This document shows positions 24,100 to 33,501 of a stretch of DNA of 41,618 nucleotides, in pieces. A program made the translations under genes and the position numbers. The notes beneath the pieces are model-generated. The model was given only the letters and a program-made list of their open reading frames with translations, made no database searches and had not been told where the DNA came from. This DNA comes from Deltaproteobacteria bacterium. GTDB taxonomy: Bacteria; Desulfobacterota; Desulfobulbia; Desulfobulbales; Desulfurivibrionaceae. The stretch is from assembly GCA_013349285.1 (NCBI GenBank), contig DUZU01000026.1, positions 1 to 41,618 of the forward strand, read 5' to 3'. The stretch's first letter is position 1. Each line of letters opens with the position of its first letter.

Positions 24100-25875
24100 A
24101 TGGCCGATGAACTGAACCAGCAGTTGGGCTCAGCCGAGATATTTTGGAATCTTACCGATCTTTATAACAGCATCGAAGATCCTAACGTAAACGAAGACAT
24201 CGCCTGGTGCGAACAGGAGGCGGTTGCCATAAAAACAGAATCCGCCGGCACCGTGGCGAACCTCTCTGCCCAAGGTCTTATGGCCCTGGTTACTCGTCTT
24301 GAAAAACTTGAAACCCGCCTCGGCAAGCTGTCCACCTTTGCCTTTCTAAACTTCACCACCCAGACCCAAAATGCCGCGGCAGGCGCCTTTTTACAAAAAT
24401 TAAAGGAGGCGGGCAGCCGCATCAGCCGGGAAACCGTTTTTTTCGAACTGGAATGGAGCAGCCTGGCCGATGAAAAATGCCAAGAACTTTTAGCCGATAA
24501 GACCCTGACCACCTATCTCCATCATTTAACAAGCATGCGCCGCTATGCCAAACACCTGCTCAGCCAGACCGAAGAGACCCTGCTCATCGAAAAATCCCCG
24601 GTCGGCCGCGGCAGTTGGACCAACCTTTTTGATAAAGTCATGGGCCACTTGAAATTCGGCGAGCAGCAGCGCTCCGAGGAAGAGGTGCTCACCGACCTCT
24701 ACAGCCCTGACCGCGAGGTGCGCAAGCAGGCGGCCACCGAACTGACCGAGGGCCTCAAAAGCCAGCTGCACATCCTGACCCACATCTTCAACACCCTGCT
24801 CGCCGACAAGATGATCGACGACCGGCTCAGGAAATATCCGTCATGGGTCAGCTCCATGAATCTGTATAACGAACTAAACGACAACTCGGTCGATATCCTG
24901 ATTGCGGCGGTTACTTCCCGTTACGACATCGTGCAGCGCTATTATAAAATGAAGGCCAAGCTTTTGGCCCTGCCCGAACTCACCGACTATGACCGCTACG
25001 CCCCCCTGCCCCACCTGCCCACCGAGACCGTGGCCTGGCCCCAATGCCGGGAGATGGTGCTGACCGCCTTTAGAGATTTTTCGCCAAAGATGGGGGAGAT
25101 AGCCGAAAACTTTTTCTCCAAACAGTGGATCCATGCCCCGCTCATGGAAGGCAAACGGGGGGGCGCCTTTGCCCATCCCTGCGTGCCGGAGGTGCACCCT
25201 TACGTCATGGTCAACTACACCGGCAGCCTGCGTGACATCTCCACCGTTGCCCACGAGCTGGGCCATGGCGTCCATCAGTTTCTGGCGGCCGAGCGCGGCT
25301 ATTACAACAGCTCCACAACCTTGGTTCTGGCGGAAACCGCCTCGGTTTTTGCCGAGCTGCTGCTCTTTAATTCTCAACTCAATCTGCTGCAAGACGAAGC
25401 CGGCAAAAAAGCCTTTATCTGCCAGAAACTGGAATCAATCTTTGCCACGGTGTTCAGGCAGGTATCAATGAATCGCTTTGAAAATCTTGCCCATAACGCC
25501 AGAAGAGAGGCGGGCGAGCTTTCGCACCAACAACTATCCGAACACTGGCTCTCGACCCAGCGGGCCATGTTTGCCGACTCGGTCAAGCTGCGGGATGATT
25601 ATGCCATCTGGTGGTCGTACATCCCCCACTTTCTGAGCACCCCGGGCTACGTCTACTCCTATGCCTTCGGCGAATTGCTGGTGCTGGCCCTGTATGATCT
25701 TTATAAAAAGGATAGCGAATCATTTGTGCCGAAATATCTTGAGCTATTGGCGGCCGGGGGATCCAAGTCTCCTTACGAACTGGTCAAACCGTTCGGCGTA
25801 GACCTGGACGATCCATCCTTCTGGCAGGGAGGCCTTAACACCATCGACGAAATGCTGCGGCTGGTCGAGGAATAA
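24100..25875 (+). CDS. pepF: oligoendopeptidase F, M3 metallopeptidase family
   Basis: 591 residues, usual for PepF. The protein is helical and cytoplasmic, with no signal peptide. The zinc site is HELGH (385-389) in TVAHELGHGVHQF, with the third ligand E412 in LAETASVFAEL; conserved YVMVNYTG and YSYAFGELLVLALY support the M3 fold. These enzymes trim peptides of roughly 7-17 residues, for peptide turnover. AAGGAG lies 7 nt before the ATG. Its stop is 5 nt from that of the convergent hybrid kinase, so no terminator separates the two. Confidence 0.93.
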   Translation: MADELNQQLGSAEIFWNLTDLYNSIEDPNVNEDIAWCEQEAVAIKTESAGTVANLSAQGLMALVTRLEKLETRLGKLSTFAFLNFTTQTQNAAAGAFLQKLKEAGSRISRETVFFELEWSSLADEKCQELLADKTLTTYLHHLTSMRRYAKHLLSQTEETLLIEKSPVGRGSWTNLFDKVMGHLKFGEQQRSEEEVLTDLYSPDREVRKQAATELTEGLKSQLHILTHIFNTLLADKMIDDRLRKYPSWVSSMNLYNELNDNSVDILIAAVTSRYDIVQRYYKMKAKLLALPELTDYDRYAPLPHLPTETVAWPQCREMVLTAFRDFSPKMGEIAENFFSKQWIHAPLMEGKRGGAFAHPCVPEVHPYVMVNYTGSLRDISTVAHELGHGVHQFLAAERGYYNSSTTLVLAETASVFAELLLFNSQLNLLQDEAGKKAFICQKLESIFATVFRQVSMNRFENLAHNARREAGELSHQQLSEHWLSTQRAMFADSVKLRDDYAIWWSYIPHFLSTPGYVYSYAFGELLVLALYDLYKKDSESFVPKYLELLAAGGSKSPYELVKPFGVDLDDPSFWQGGLNTIDEMLRLVEE

Positions 25876-25880
25876 AAATA

Positions 25881-28800
25881 TTAAGTGTGGTCATCCAATA
25901 AAAACTTGAGGGATTCGGCTAACGCATTTAATTGCTCATTAACCGCGGCATCAAAATCCTGATCCCTTGCCCTGATCTCCCCTTTTTCCAGCCTGCCGGC
26001 CAAGGCCGCCAGCTGATCAAGACCGAGCAGGGCAAGGGTACCTTTCAAGGTATGCGCCGTTGCGCTGAACTCTTCCTTATTGCCCTGGGCCAGTTGCTCA
26101 CCCCCTTTAGTCAAATGATCGACCAAGGTTGCTTTGGCGGCCGTCATAATCTTGTCGATTTTTTCCGAATCCATCTTATAGGTATCCTGTAATCGCTTGC
26201 GCAGCATCGCCTCATCAACAACGGCTTTTACGCGCCCGCCATCACCCTCTTCCTCGATCTGAACAAAGATCGCCTCCGCCGACCGGGCATGGGCGACAAG
26301 ATATTTGGCAAGCATTATAAAAAGATCATTGGGTAAAAAAGGTTTTGAAATATAATCATCCATGCCGGCCTCAAGGCATTTATGCCGGTCTTCATTCATG
26401 GCATGGGCGGTCATGGCGATAATAGGAATATGGTCGTACTTATGATCCAAGCGGATCCGCCTGGTTGCTTCCAAGCCATCCATACCCGGCATCTGCACGT
26501 CCATCAGGATAATATCAAAAACTTCATCCAATTTTTCAAGGGCCTCAAGTCCGTTATTGGCCAGCTCTACAACCATTTCCGCTTCGGATAAAACTTCTTG
26601 GGCAACCAACTGATTAAACCGATTATCCTCGACCAGTAACACTCTGCGACCCTTGAGGAGTTCCGCCACCGCCCCCTGTTTGGGATCATGTCCTGATTTT
26701 TCCGCCACCGGCTGCTGAAAAAGAAGCGCCCGAATGTTATCCAACAAAATCTCCAAGGTGATCGGCTTATAAAGAAAGGCGCTGATCCCGGCTTGTCTTG
26801 CACGATGCTCATCAAACTCTTTGCCGTAGCCGGTCAAAATTATTATCGGTGTAGCGGCCAGCTGAGGAATTGCCCTGATTTTCCTGGCGGTGCTGATCCC
26901 ATCTTGCTCCGGCATCACCAGATCCATGATAATCATGTCAAAATTAAAGCCATGGGCCACTTTTTCCCGCAGTATTTTTAACGCTTCACTGGGCAAGGTG
27001 GCGCCACAGACACCGGCGCCGGTCATTTGCAGGGATTCTTCCATAAGATGGATAAAAGGCAACTCATCATCGACAACCAAAAAGTTTTTACCGGAAAATT
27101 CACCGACGATCATGTCCTCGATCACGCTTTTCTGGACGCCGAATAACAGTTCAAATGAAAATGTGCTCCCCGCTCCAGGCGTACTTTCAACCTCGATCAC
27201 GCCCCCCATCAGCCCGACTAGTTTTTTACAAATCGATAACCCGAGACCGCTTCCCCCATGATTACGAGTCATCGAGCCATCGGCCTGAACAAATTCATCA
27301 AAAATATTGGCAAGCTTTGCTTGATCAATACCGATGCCGGTATCGGTTACGGCAAAATGCAATAAAATTTCCTCTTCCGATTGTTTTTTACTCGAAATAG
27401 ACACCAATACTTCGCCATGTTCGGTAAATTTTATGGAATTACCGACCAGATTAACCAACACCTGCCCAAGACGGAGGGGATCGCCTTGCAACAGGGGCGG
27501 CACGACTCCGGTGACATCAACGCTGAACTTAAGGTTTTTCTCCCTGGCCTTTTCCTTAAACATCCCGTTGAGATTTGCCAGGATCTCATGGAGGTTAAAA
27601 TCTATTTTTTCGATGGCCAGCTTGTTGGACTCAATCTTTGAAAGATCCAGAATATCGTTAATAATCGCAAGCAGAGAATTACTGGAAGCCCTGATCATTT
27701 CTAGATATTCCCTGATCTTAGGGGTTATCGTTTTCTTGAGGGCAAGGCTGGTCATCCCGACAATGGCGTTCATCGGCGTGCGAATCTCATGGCTCATATT
27801 GGCCAGAAATTCGCCCTTATAACGATTCGATTGCTCGGCGTGCTCCTTGGCTTTGAGTAAGTCAACCTCTATCTTTTTCTGTTCAGAAATGTCGACGATG
27901 ACCCCATCAAGCCATCTCACTTCATTATCGTCCTCATATACGCCGCGCCCGTTTTCACGAACCCATCTGATCGAGCCATCGGCATGGAGAATGCGATATT
28001 CAACCGCGTAAGATTTATGCACGGCAAGCCCATGGGCAATCGCCTGTTCAACCCGCGGCAGATCCTCGGCGACAATCAGGTTATCGTAAACCAATCCGCC
28101 AGCCCCCAAATAACGGTCAGGTGCATATCCGGTAAGTTCTTGACTCATGTTACTGATGTGCACCATGGGCCGGGGATGATTTGCCCCGCATCGGAAAACA
28201 ACGCCGGGGATATTCTGGACCAGGGTCCGATACCGTCTCTCTTTTTCGGTTAATTTCGCCAGGATGGGCCCGGTTATCCGGAAAAACAAAATCGTGCCCA
28301 GGCTGATAAATAAAAAGGCGATGGCGCCACAGATCCATGCCGTTTTAAAAAAAGGGGCCTGAATCTCGGCAAGATCCTTTTTTACGACAATGCCGAGATT
28401 GATATCATTGATCGGTTCATAGGCGGCCAGCACCATTTCCCCGCGATAATCAAGAGCGGTAATGACTCCGGATTTACCCTGCAAGGCAAGCTGCATTGGC
28501 ACGGCCAGCAAAGAGCCAACGGCAACTTGCGACAAATTATCACCGGCTGCTTTGTTCTTTTGGTGGGAGTGGAGAAAAACTATCCTGCCTTTCTCCGATT
28601 TGGCGAAAACAAATTCTCCGGTAGCACCGAATCCGTTTAACCGAGTATGGGCATCCATAATCTGGCTGACGGTTGCCGCGATTGGACCATTAGCAAAATC
28701 ACTGCTGTACAACTTATCAAAACGCGCAACCGCTTCGATCAGGCGGGCCTGACTTTGCGCATACTGCCGAAGACACTCCCGTTCATCATGATAAGCGGTC

Positions 28801-28892
28801 CGGTAGAGCAGTAATATCGAGACCCCACCAATGATGATGGAAATCGACATCATGATACAAACCAACAGCAAGATCCTTTTTCGCTCGTTCAT
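25881..28892 (-). CDS. hybrid sensor histidine kinase with two receivers and an Hpt domain
   Basis: 1003 residues from ATG 28892 (a TTG at 28931 would add 13 residues). Two membrane helices (about 7-30 and 186-204) enclose a periplasmic sensor domain of Cache type (about 32-180). Then come a PAS domain (about 222-337), HisKA with H368 (NMSHEIRTPMN), HATPase (N-box NLVGNSIKFT, DTGIG at 517-521, GGSGLGL), REC1 (D657 in MDLVMP), REC2 (D798 in MDVQMPGMDG) and a C-terminal Hpt with H947 (AHTLKG). It is a BarA/ArcB-type phosphorelay kinase that passes phosphate through to an unlinked partner. No cognate response regulator is adjacent. The signal is unknown; Cache domains often bind small metabolites. 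Confidence 0.92.
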   Translation of the reverse strand: MNERKRILLLVCIMMSISIIIGGVSILLLYRTAYHDERECLRQYAQSQARLIEAVARFDKLYSSDFANGPIAATVSQIMDAHTRLNGFGATGEFVFAKSEKGRIVFLHSHQKNKAAGDNLSQVAVGSLLAVPMQLALQGKSGVITALDYRGEMVLAAYEPINDINLGIVVKKDLAEIQAPFFKTAWICGAIAFLFISLGTILFFRITGPILAKLTEKERRYRTLVQNIPGVVFRCGANHPRPMVHISNMSQELTGYAPDRYLGAGGLVYDNLIVAEDLPRVEQAIAHGLAVHKSYAVEYRILHADGSIRWVRENGRGVYEDDNEVRWLDGVIVDISEQKKIEVDLLKAKEHAEQSNRYKGEFLANMSHEIRTPMNAIVGMTSLALKKTITPKIREYLEMIRASSNSLLAIINDILDLSKIESNKLAIEKIDFNLHEILANLNGMFKEKAREKNLKFSVDVTGVVPPLLQGDPLRLGQVLVNLVGNSIKFTEHGEVLVSISSKKQSEEEILLHFAVTDTGIGIDQAKLANIFDEFVQADGSMTRNHGGSGLGLSICKKLVGLMGGVIEVESTPGAGSTFSFELLFGVQKSVIEDMIVGEFSGKNFLVVDDELPFIHLMEESLQMTGAGVCGATLPSEALKILREKVAHGFNFDMIIMDLVMPEQDGISTARKIRAIPQLAATPIIILTGYGKEFDEHRARQAGISAFLYKPITLEILLDNIRALLFQQPVAEKSGHDPKQGAVAELLKGRRVLLVEDNRFNQLVAQEVLSEAEMVVELANNGLEALEKLDEVFDIILMDVQMPGMDGLEATRRIRLDHKYDHIPIIAMTAHAMNEDRHKCLEAGMDDYISKPFLPNDLFIMLAKYLVAHARSAEAIFVQIEEEGDGGRVKAVVDEAMLRKRLQDTYKMDSEKIDKIMTAAKATLVDHLTKGGEQLAQGNKEEFSATAHTLKGTLALLGLDQLAALAGRLEKGEIRARDQDFDAAVNEQLNALAESLKFLLDDHT

Positions 28893-29087
28893 CCACTTCC
28901 CGGCCCAAATCCCCTTACTGCACGGTTGCAAAGAGAATCGGCAAAACTTTTTTAGAGGTATAATTCAAAGAATTAATCCGGCTGAACTTCATGATGTATA
29001 TATTTTCATGATGGAACAAAATAAGCAAAATAGTCAAGCGGCGATGAAGGATAATAAAAATCACGCTAAAACAAACTGTAACCGGGC

Positions 29088-31175
29088 TCATTTTGAATTG
29101 TGGTGCAAAACCCTTCCAACCACCCGCCCCAGCTCGTCCTTAAGGATAGGCTTCATGATATATTCCCTAATCCCCATAAGTTTGGCCTTTTCATCATTAA
29201 TGGCCTCACTGAAACCGGTACAAAGGATCACCGGCAATCGGGGACTAATTTCAAGGAGTTTCCGGGCCAACTCATCCCCTTGCATATTGGGCATTGCCAT
29301 GTCGGTTATAACCAGTTGAAATCGGTCCGGATCATCCCTGAAGTCGGCCAGCGCCCGCCTGCCGTCGGTATAGGTTTCAACCGTGTACCCAAGCAATTCC
29401 AGCATCAGTTGCACCATTTCCCCCACAACCTGTTGATCATCCACCACCATTATAGTTTCATGGCCACGGGGAAGATCTGAATTTTCAGCCCCGTCGGCAA
29501 CCTCATCCCCGTCCTTGACGGCACCGGCCACATAACAAGGGAGATACACCTTGAAGGTGGCGCCTTTCCCCTTTTCACTGTTAACCATGATATGACCGCC
29601 AAGACTTTTCACAATGCCGTGCACCACCGACAAGCCCAAGCCGGTCCCGTCGCCCTGGCCCTTGGTGGTAAAGTAGGGATCAAAAATCTTATCCATAACC
29701 CACTGCTCCATCCCATGGCCGGTATCGCTGACTTCAAGCTTCAAATAAGAGCCAGGGGCAAGCCGCAGTTTCATCCAAAAATCATCATAGCCAAGGTCAA
29801 CCTTGGAGAGACTAACCTCAAGAACACCGCCGCCATCATCCCGCATGGCATGATAGCCATTGGTGCAGAGGTTCATAACAATCTGGTGGATCTGGGTCGG
29901 ATCGGCAAGTACCGACCCGCATTGCGTATCAATGTTTTGCTTGATTTCAATGGATGCGGGCAGCGAAGCCCGGATAAACTTCAGCGCCTCTTTGATTTCC
30001 AGATGAATTTCAAACGGAAAGAGCTTATTGGAAGAATCACGGCTGAAGGTAAGGATTTGCCGGACCAGATCCTTCGCCCGGTTGCCGGCCTTGACGATCT
30101 GCGCCGCGTTTTCAGCGTCTAGCCCGCCGACGGGAAGATTGTCGGCAAGCATTTGCCCGTAACCGATAATGGGGGTAAGCATATTGTTAAAATCATGGGC
30201 AATGCCGCCGGCCAAGGTACCGATGGCCTCCATCTTATGCACCTGGCGCAGTTGACCCTCAAGTCGCTCTTTTTCTTCGGTAATCTGCTGACGGTTGCTA
30301 ATCTCCTCTTTTAATAAAAGATTAGCCTCGCCGAGTTCATGGGTCCGCTCGGCAACCCGTTTTTCAATCTCGTCGTAGGCATTACGCAATCCGTCCTCGG
30401 CCTGGTCTCTTTCTATGATTCGTTTTTTAAGACCTGAAAAACCCACCCAAACCCCGACCAGACCAAGCGCCCCCAGAACAAGATGGACGAGCCAGATCTT
30501 GAGAATATGGTCATTAATCAAAGCCTGGAATGGTTCGGTGGCCACCGTGATCCCCAAGCCGCCCTGGACATCACCGACCTGATATCCCTGCTGGATATGA
30601 CAACGCAGGCAAGACTCTTCCGTATAAAAGGGGCGCATGAAACGAAACACCCGCTTGCCGTCGGCTTCAACAAACTCGCTTACCTCTTTTTGGCCGGTCG
30701 AAAGTAAACGCAGAGCCCTTGTTTCCCACTCATCCGCCAGATTACCCGGCCGGATCGGTTTAAGGCTCGCCATATGGCCGATGATGGCATACTCCTGGGA
30801 AACCAGCTCATAAACCTGCCTGGTCATATAGGAAGGATTGATCAAGGTGAGCATAACCCCGGCAGGAGTGGCGATATTCTGATCGGGAATGCCCAGTTGT
30901 TCAAGATATGGATTGGGCGGCGTTTTGTCGTCGATCCGGGCGTAAACCCCACCATGCTCGGCATTCCATCTTCGATATAAAATATCTTTTTGATAATTGA
31001 TTCTCGCAATATGGGTTACCAGTTCGCACAATTCACCCTTGTGATTAATCAGATTGCCGACAAGAGAAAGGGCAACGACGATCAACCAGCAGACCACCAG
31101 AGCCAAGGTGTACCTGCGAAGTTGAGGCAACCCGAACATCGTTTTTTTATCCGGACATAACTGATCTTCGGTCAC
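29088..31175 (-). CDS. histidine kinase with periplasmic c-type-heme sensor domain and receiver
   Basis: 695 residues from GTG 31175, preferred because AAGGA lies 7 nt upstream; TTG 31220 would add 15 residues. One helix at about 22-44, a Tll0287-like (DUF3365) periplasmic domain and a second helix (about 224-244) follow. The sensor has a single heme site, CLRCH (189-193), preceded by a conserved Tyr/Phe-rich block. The cytoplasmic part has a coiled coil, HisKA with H327 (GGIAHDFNNM), HATPase (DTGHGM, GTGLGL) and a C-terminal receiver with D625 (TDMAMPN). DUF3365 proteins with a covalent heme can sense redox state or gas ligands such as NO or CO. The gene has its own promoter, so it need not be part of the acyl-CoA synthetase operon. 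It could sense electron-transport state; partner unknown. Confidence 0.88.
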   Translation of the reverse strand: MTEDQLCPDKKTMFGLPQLRRYTLALVVCWLIVVALSLVGNLINHKGELCELVTHIARINYQKDILYRRWNAEHGGVYARIDDKTPPNPYLEQLGIPDQNIATPAGVMLTLINPSYMTRQVYELVSQEYAIIGHMASLKPIRPGNLADEWETRALRLLSTGQKEVSEFVEADGKRVFRFMRPFYTEESCLRCHIQQGYQVGDVQGGLGITVATEPFQALINDHILKIWLVHLVLGALGLVGVWVGFSGLKKRIIERDQAEDGLRNAYDEIEKRVAERTHELGEANLLLKEEISNRQQITEEKERLEGQLRQVHKMEAIGTLAGGIAHDFNNMLTPIIGYGQMLADNLPVGGLDAENAAQIVKAGNRAKDLVRQILTFSRDSSNKLFPFEIHLEIKEALKFIRASLPASIEIKQNIDTQCGSVLADPTQIHQIVMNLCTNGYHAMRDDGGGVLEVSLSKVDLGYDDFWMKLRLAPGSYLKLEVSDTGHGMEQWVMDKIFDPYFTTKGQGDGTGLGLSVVHGIVKSLGGHIMVNSEKGKGATFKVYLPCYVAGAVKDGDEVADGAENSDLPRGHETIMVVDDQQVVGEMVQLMLELLGYTVETYTDGRRALADFRDDPDRFQLVITDMAMPNMQGDELARKLLEISPRLPVILCTGFSEAINDEKAKLMGIREYIMKPILKDELGRVVGRVLHHNSK

Positions 31176-31247
31176 GGGAAAATCCTTTCCTGCATTGATC
31201 GCATTAAGCCAAAAGGCCAAACAGAAATCTCTACTATTATTAGTTAG

Positions 31248-31276
31248 ATCATATCAATTTAAAAAACTAAATTCAA
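31248..31276 (-). promoter_or_regulatory. sigma-70 promoter of the heme-sensing kinase
   Basis: On the minus strand TTGAAT (31276-31271), a 17-nt spacer and TATGAT (31253-31248), ending about 70 nt upstream of GTG 31175. It lies just past the acyl-CoA synthetase stop (31284-31282). Confidence 0.5.
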
Positions 31277-31281
31277 ACAAG

Positions 31282-33438
31282 TTACTTTAACAAAATCCTG
31301 CAATCGGCCACCGAACAGCCTTGCCCATCCTCATGAACGATCAAGGGGTTGATGTCGAGCTCGGCAATGGCGGGATGATCAGTGGCCAGCATGGAAAGCC
31401 TTAGCAGACAGCGTTCGAGTTCGGCCTGATCACTGATCGCCGCACCCCGGGCCCCGTTCAACATGGGAAAGGCCTTGATCGACCTGATCATGTGCCGGGC
31501 GCCGTTTCGGCGAATCGGGGCCAGCCTGAAACTGACATCCTTAAAAATTTCCACGAAAATCCCGCCCAGGCCAAACATGATGAGAGGACCAAAACTGGGG
31601 TAACGCTTGATCCCGAGAATCACCTCTACCCCCTTTGCCGCCATCTGCTGCACAAAAACCCCTTGGATGACGGCCTGGGGGATCTTGTGGCGAACCGAGT
31701 CAACAATGGCTCCAAAGGCCGCGGCCGCCTCGACGCCGGTGGCCACCCCGACCCGCACTCCGCCGACATCCGACTTATGGACAACCTGGGGCGAAACAAT
31801 CTTCATCGCACAGGGGCCGAACTCCGCTACCGCGGCGGCAGCCTCCTCCGGGGTGGTGGCCAGCCGGGAAGGCAAGACCGGAAAGCCGTAAGCCTCAAGG
31901 ATTTCATTGCCCTCCACCTCGCCAAGATACAATAGCCCGCCATCCAGGGCCTGCTTGATAATTGCGGCGGCCCGCTTGCGATCAACTTGCAACTCAAACT
32001 CGCGCAGGTGCTGGCGCCGCAACCACTGTGAGTAGTGATACAATGCGCCCATGGCACGAGCCGCGCCTTCGGGAAAAGGATAATGGGGGATCCCGTTCTG
32101 CTCCAGAATCTCCACCCCCTTGGAAACATCGAGCAGCCCCATGAAAGAGGCCACCACCGGTTTGCCGCTGCGCAGGGCCAGGGCCGGAATGATGGCCGCG
32201 GTTTCTTCGATCTCGGTCATCGACTGCGGGGTCAGGATAAAGATGACCCCGTCGACATTCTCATCGTTGAGCACCGCGGCCAGCGCGACCTGGTAACGAT
32301 CGGAACGGGCATCGCCGATCACGTCGATCGGGTTATGAATATTGGCGGCCTTGGGCAGATGGCTGGCCAGTACCTCCCGGGTGGCCTCATTGAGCTCGGC
32401 CAATTGCAAGCCGGCATGGATGGTTACATCGGTGGCAATAATGCCCGGGCCGCCGGCATTGGTGATAATGGCGATCCGATTGGACCTGGGCAGGGGCTGG
32501 GTGGCAAAGGCCAGGGCAAAATCAAAAAGCTCCTCCACGGTTTGCACCCGATAGACCCCGGACTGCTCGAACAACGCATTGTAAACGGCTTCGGAACCGG
32601 CCAGCGATCCGGTGTGGGAACTGACCGCCGCCGCCCCTTCCGCCGTGCGGCCCGACTTGACCGCCAGAATCGGAGTCGGCCGCGCGCCGCCGGTGATCTC
32701 CCGCACGGTTTCGATAAATTCGGCGCCGTGGCGCAGATCTTCGACATAGAGCATGATCACCTTGGTATTGGGATCCTCATGCAGATAACGGATCAGGGCA
32801 AGCTCACCGATATCAGCCTTGTTGCCCACGGAAATAAACTTGGAAAAACCGATATTCTTCTTGGCGGCAAAATCAAGCACCGCCGTACAAAGGGCCCCGG
32901 ACTGGCTGATAAAGGCAATATTGCCGGGCTGCGCTTTTTGCCGGGCAAAGCTGGCGTTCAGCCTGATATCCTGATCGGTATTGATCAATCCCAAGCAGTT
33001 CGGACCGATCAACCGCATCTTATGGGCAAGACATATTGCCCGCAACTCCTCTTCCAGGGCCTTGCCCGCATCCCCGGTCTCCTTGAACCCGGCGGAAATC
33101 ACCACCAGCCCCTTCACCCCTTTGCCGGCGGCCTCCCGGGCCACCTCAAGGGTGGCGGCGGCAGGCACGATGATCACCGCCATATCGACCTGATCCGCAA
33201 TTTCGCTCAAGGAGGAATAGGCCCGTACCCCGCATACCGACTTGGTCTTGGGATTGACCGGATAAATAATGCCGGCAAAATTACCGTCGAGGATGTTTTT
33301 AAATACGGCCCGCCCCACACTGCCCGGCCGATTGCTGGCGCCGACCACCGCCACCGAAGCCGGGGCAAAAATAGCATCAAGGCCGCTGGCTGATGCGAAA
33401 CTTTCAAGATTAACACTGGTTACATGGTTTACGGCCAT
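31282..33438 (-). CDS. ADP-forming acyl-CoA synthetase, fused alpha and beta subunits
   Basis: 718 residues from ATG 33438, with AGGAG 5 nt upstream. The first half is the CoA-binding and ligase part (Rossmann VAVVGASNRPGSVG at about 29-42, KETGDAG, MRLIGPNCLG, H275 in SSHTGSLAGS, the phospho-His). The second half (about 500-718) is the ATP-grasp subunit with a PQVVHKSDVGGV motif. The fused form makes acetate or another acid plus ATP from the acyl-CoA and ADP, or the reverse. In sulfate reducers and fermenters it often serves energy-conserving acid formation; the acyl substrate cannot be told from sequence here. It is the first gene of its strand run after the DUF255 gene, with 64 nt between. 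Confidence 0.92.
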   Translation of the reverse strand: MAVNHVTSVNLESFASASGLDAIFAPASVAVVGASNRPGSVGRAVFKNILDGNFAGIIYPVNPKTKSVCGVRAYSSLSEIADQVDMAVIIVPAAATLEVAREAAGKGVKGLVVISAGFKETGDAGKALEEELRAICLAHKMRLIGPNCLGLINTDQDIRLNASFARQKAQPGNIAFISQSGALCTAVLDFAAKKNIGFSKFISVGNKADIGELALIRYLHEDPNTKVIMLYVEDLRHGAEFIETVREITGGARPTPILAVKSGRTAEGAAAVSSHTGSLAGSEAVYNALFEQSGVYRVQTVEELFDFALAFATQPLPRSNRIAIITNAGGPGIIATDVTIHAGLQLAELNEATREVLASHLPKAANIHNPIDVIGDARSDRYQVALAAVLNDENVDGVIFILTPQSMTEIEETAAIIPALALRSGKPVVASFMGLLDVSKGVEILEQNGIPHYPFPEGAARAMGALYHYSQWLRRQHLREFELQVDRKRAAAIIKQALDGGLLYLGEVEGNEILEAYGFPVLPSRLATTPEEAAAAVAEFGPCAMKIVSPQVVHKSDVGGVRVGVATGVEAAAAFGAIVDSVRHKIPQAVIQGVFVQQMAAKGVEVILGIKRYPSFGPLIMFGLGGIFVEIFKDVSFRLAPIRRNGARHMIRSIKAFPMLNGARGAAISDQAELERCLLRLSMLATDHPAIAELDINPLIVHEDGQGCSVADCRILLK

Positions 33439-33501
33439 AACTTCTCCTGTAGAAATAAACAACTCAAACCCATTAAGTTTAGAATGAAAACAACCCGCCG
33501 C

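Noticed and set aside
32035..33393. 452-codon plus-strand open frame opposite the acyl-CoA synthetase
   Set aside because: Mirror of a clear ADP-forming acyl-CoA synthetase; long antisense frames are common in GC-rich genes. No domain and no ribosome site.
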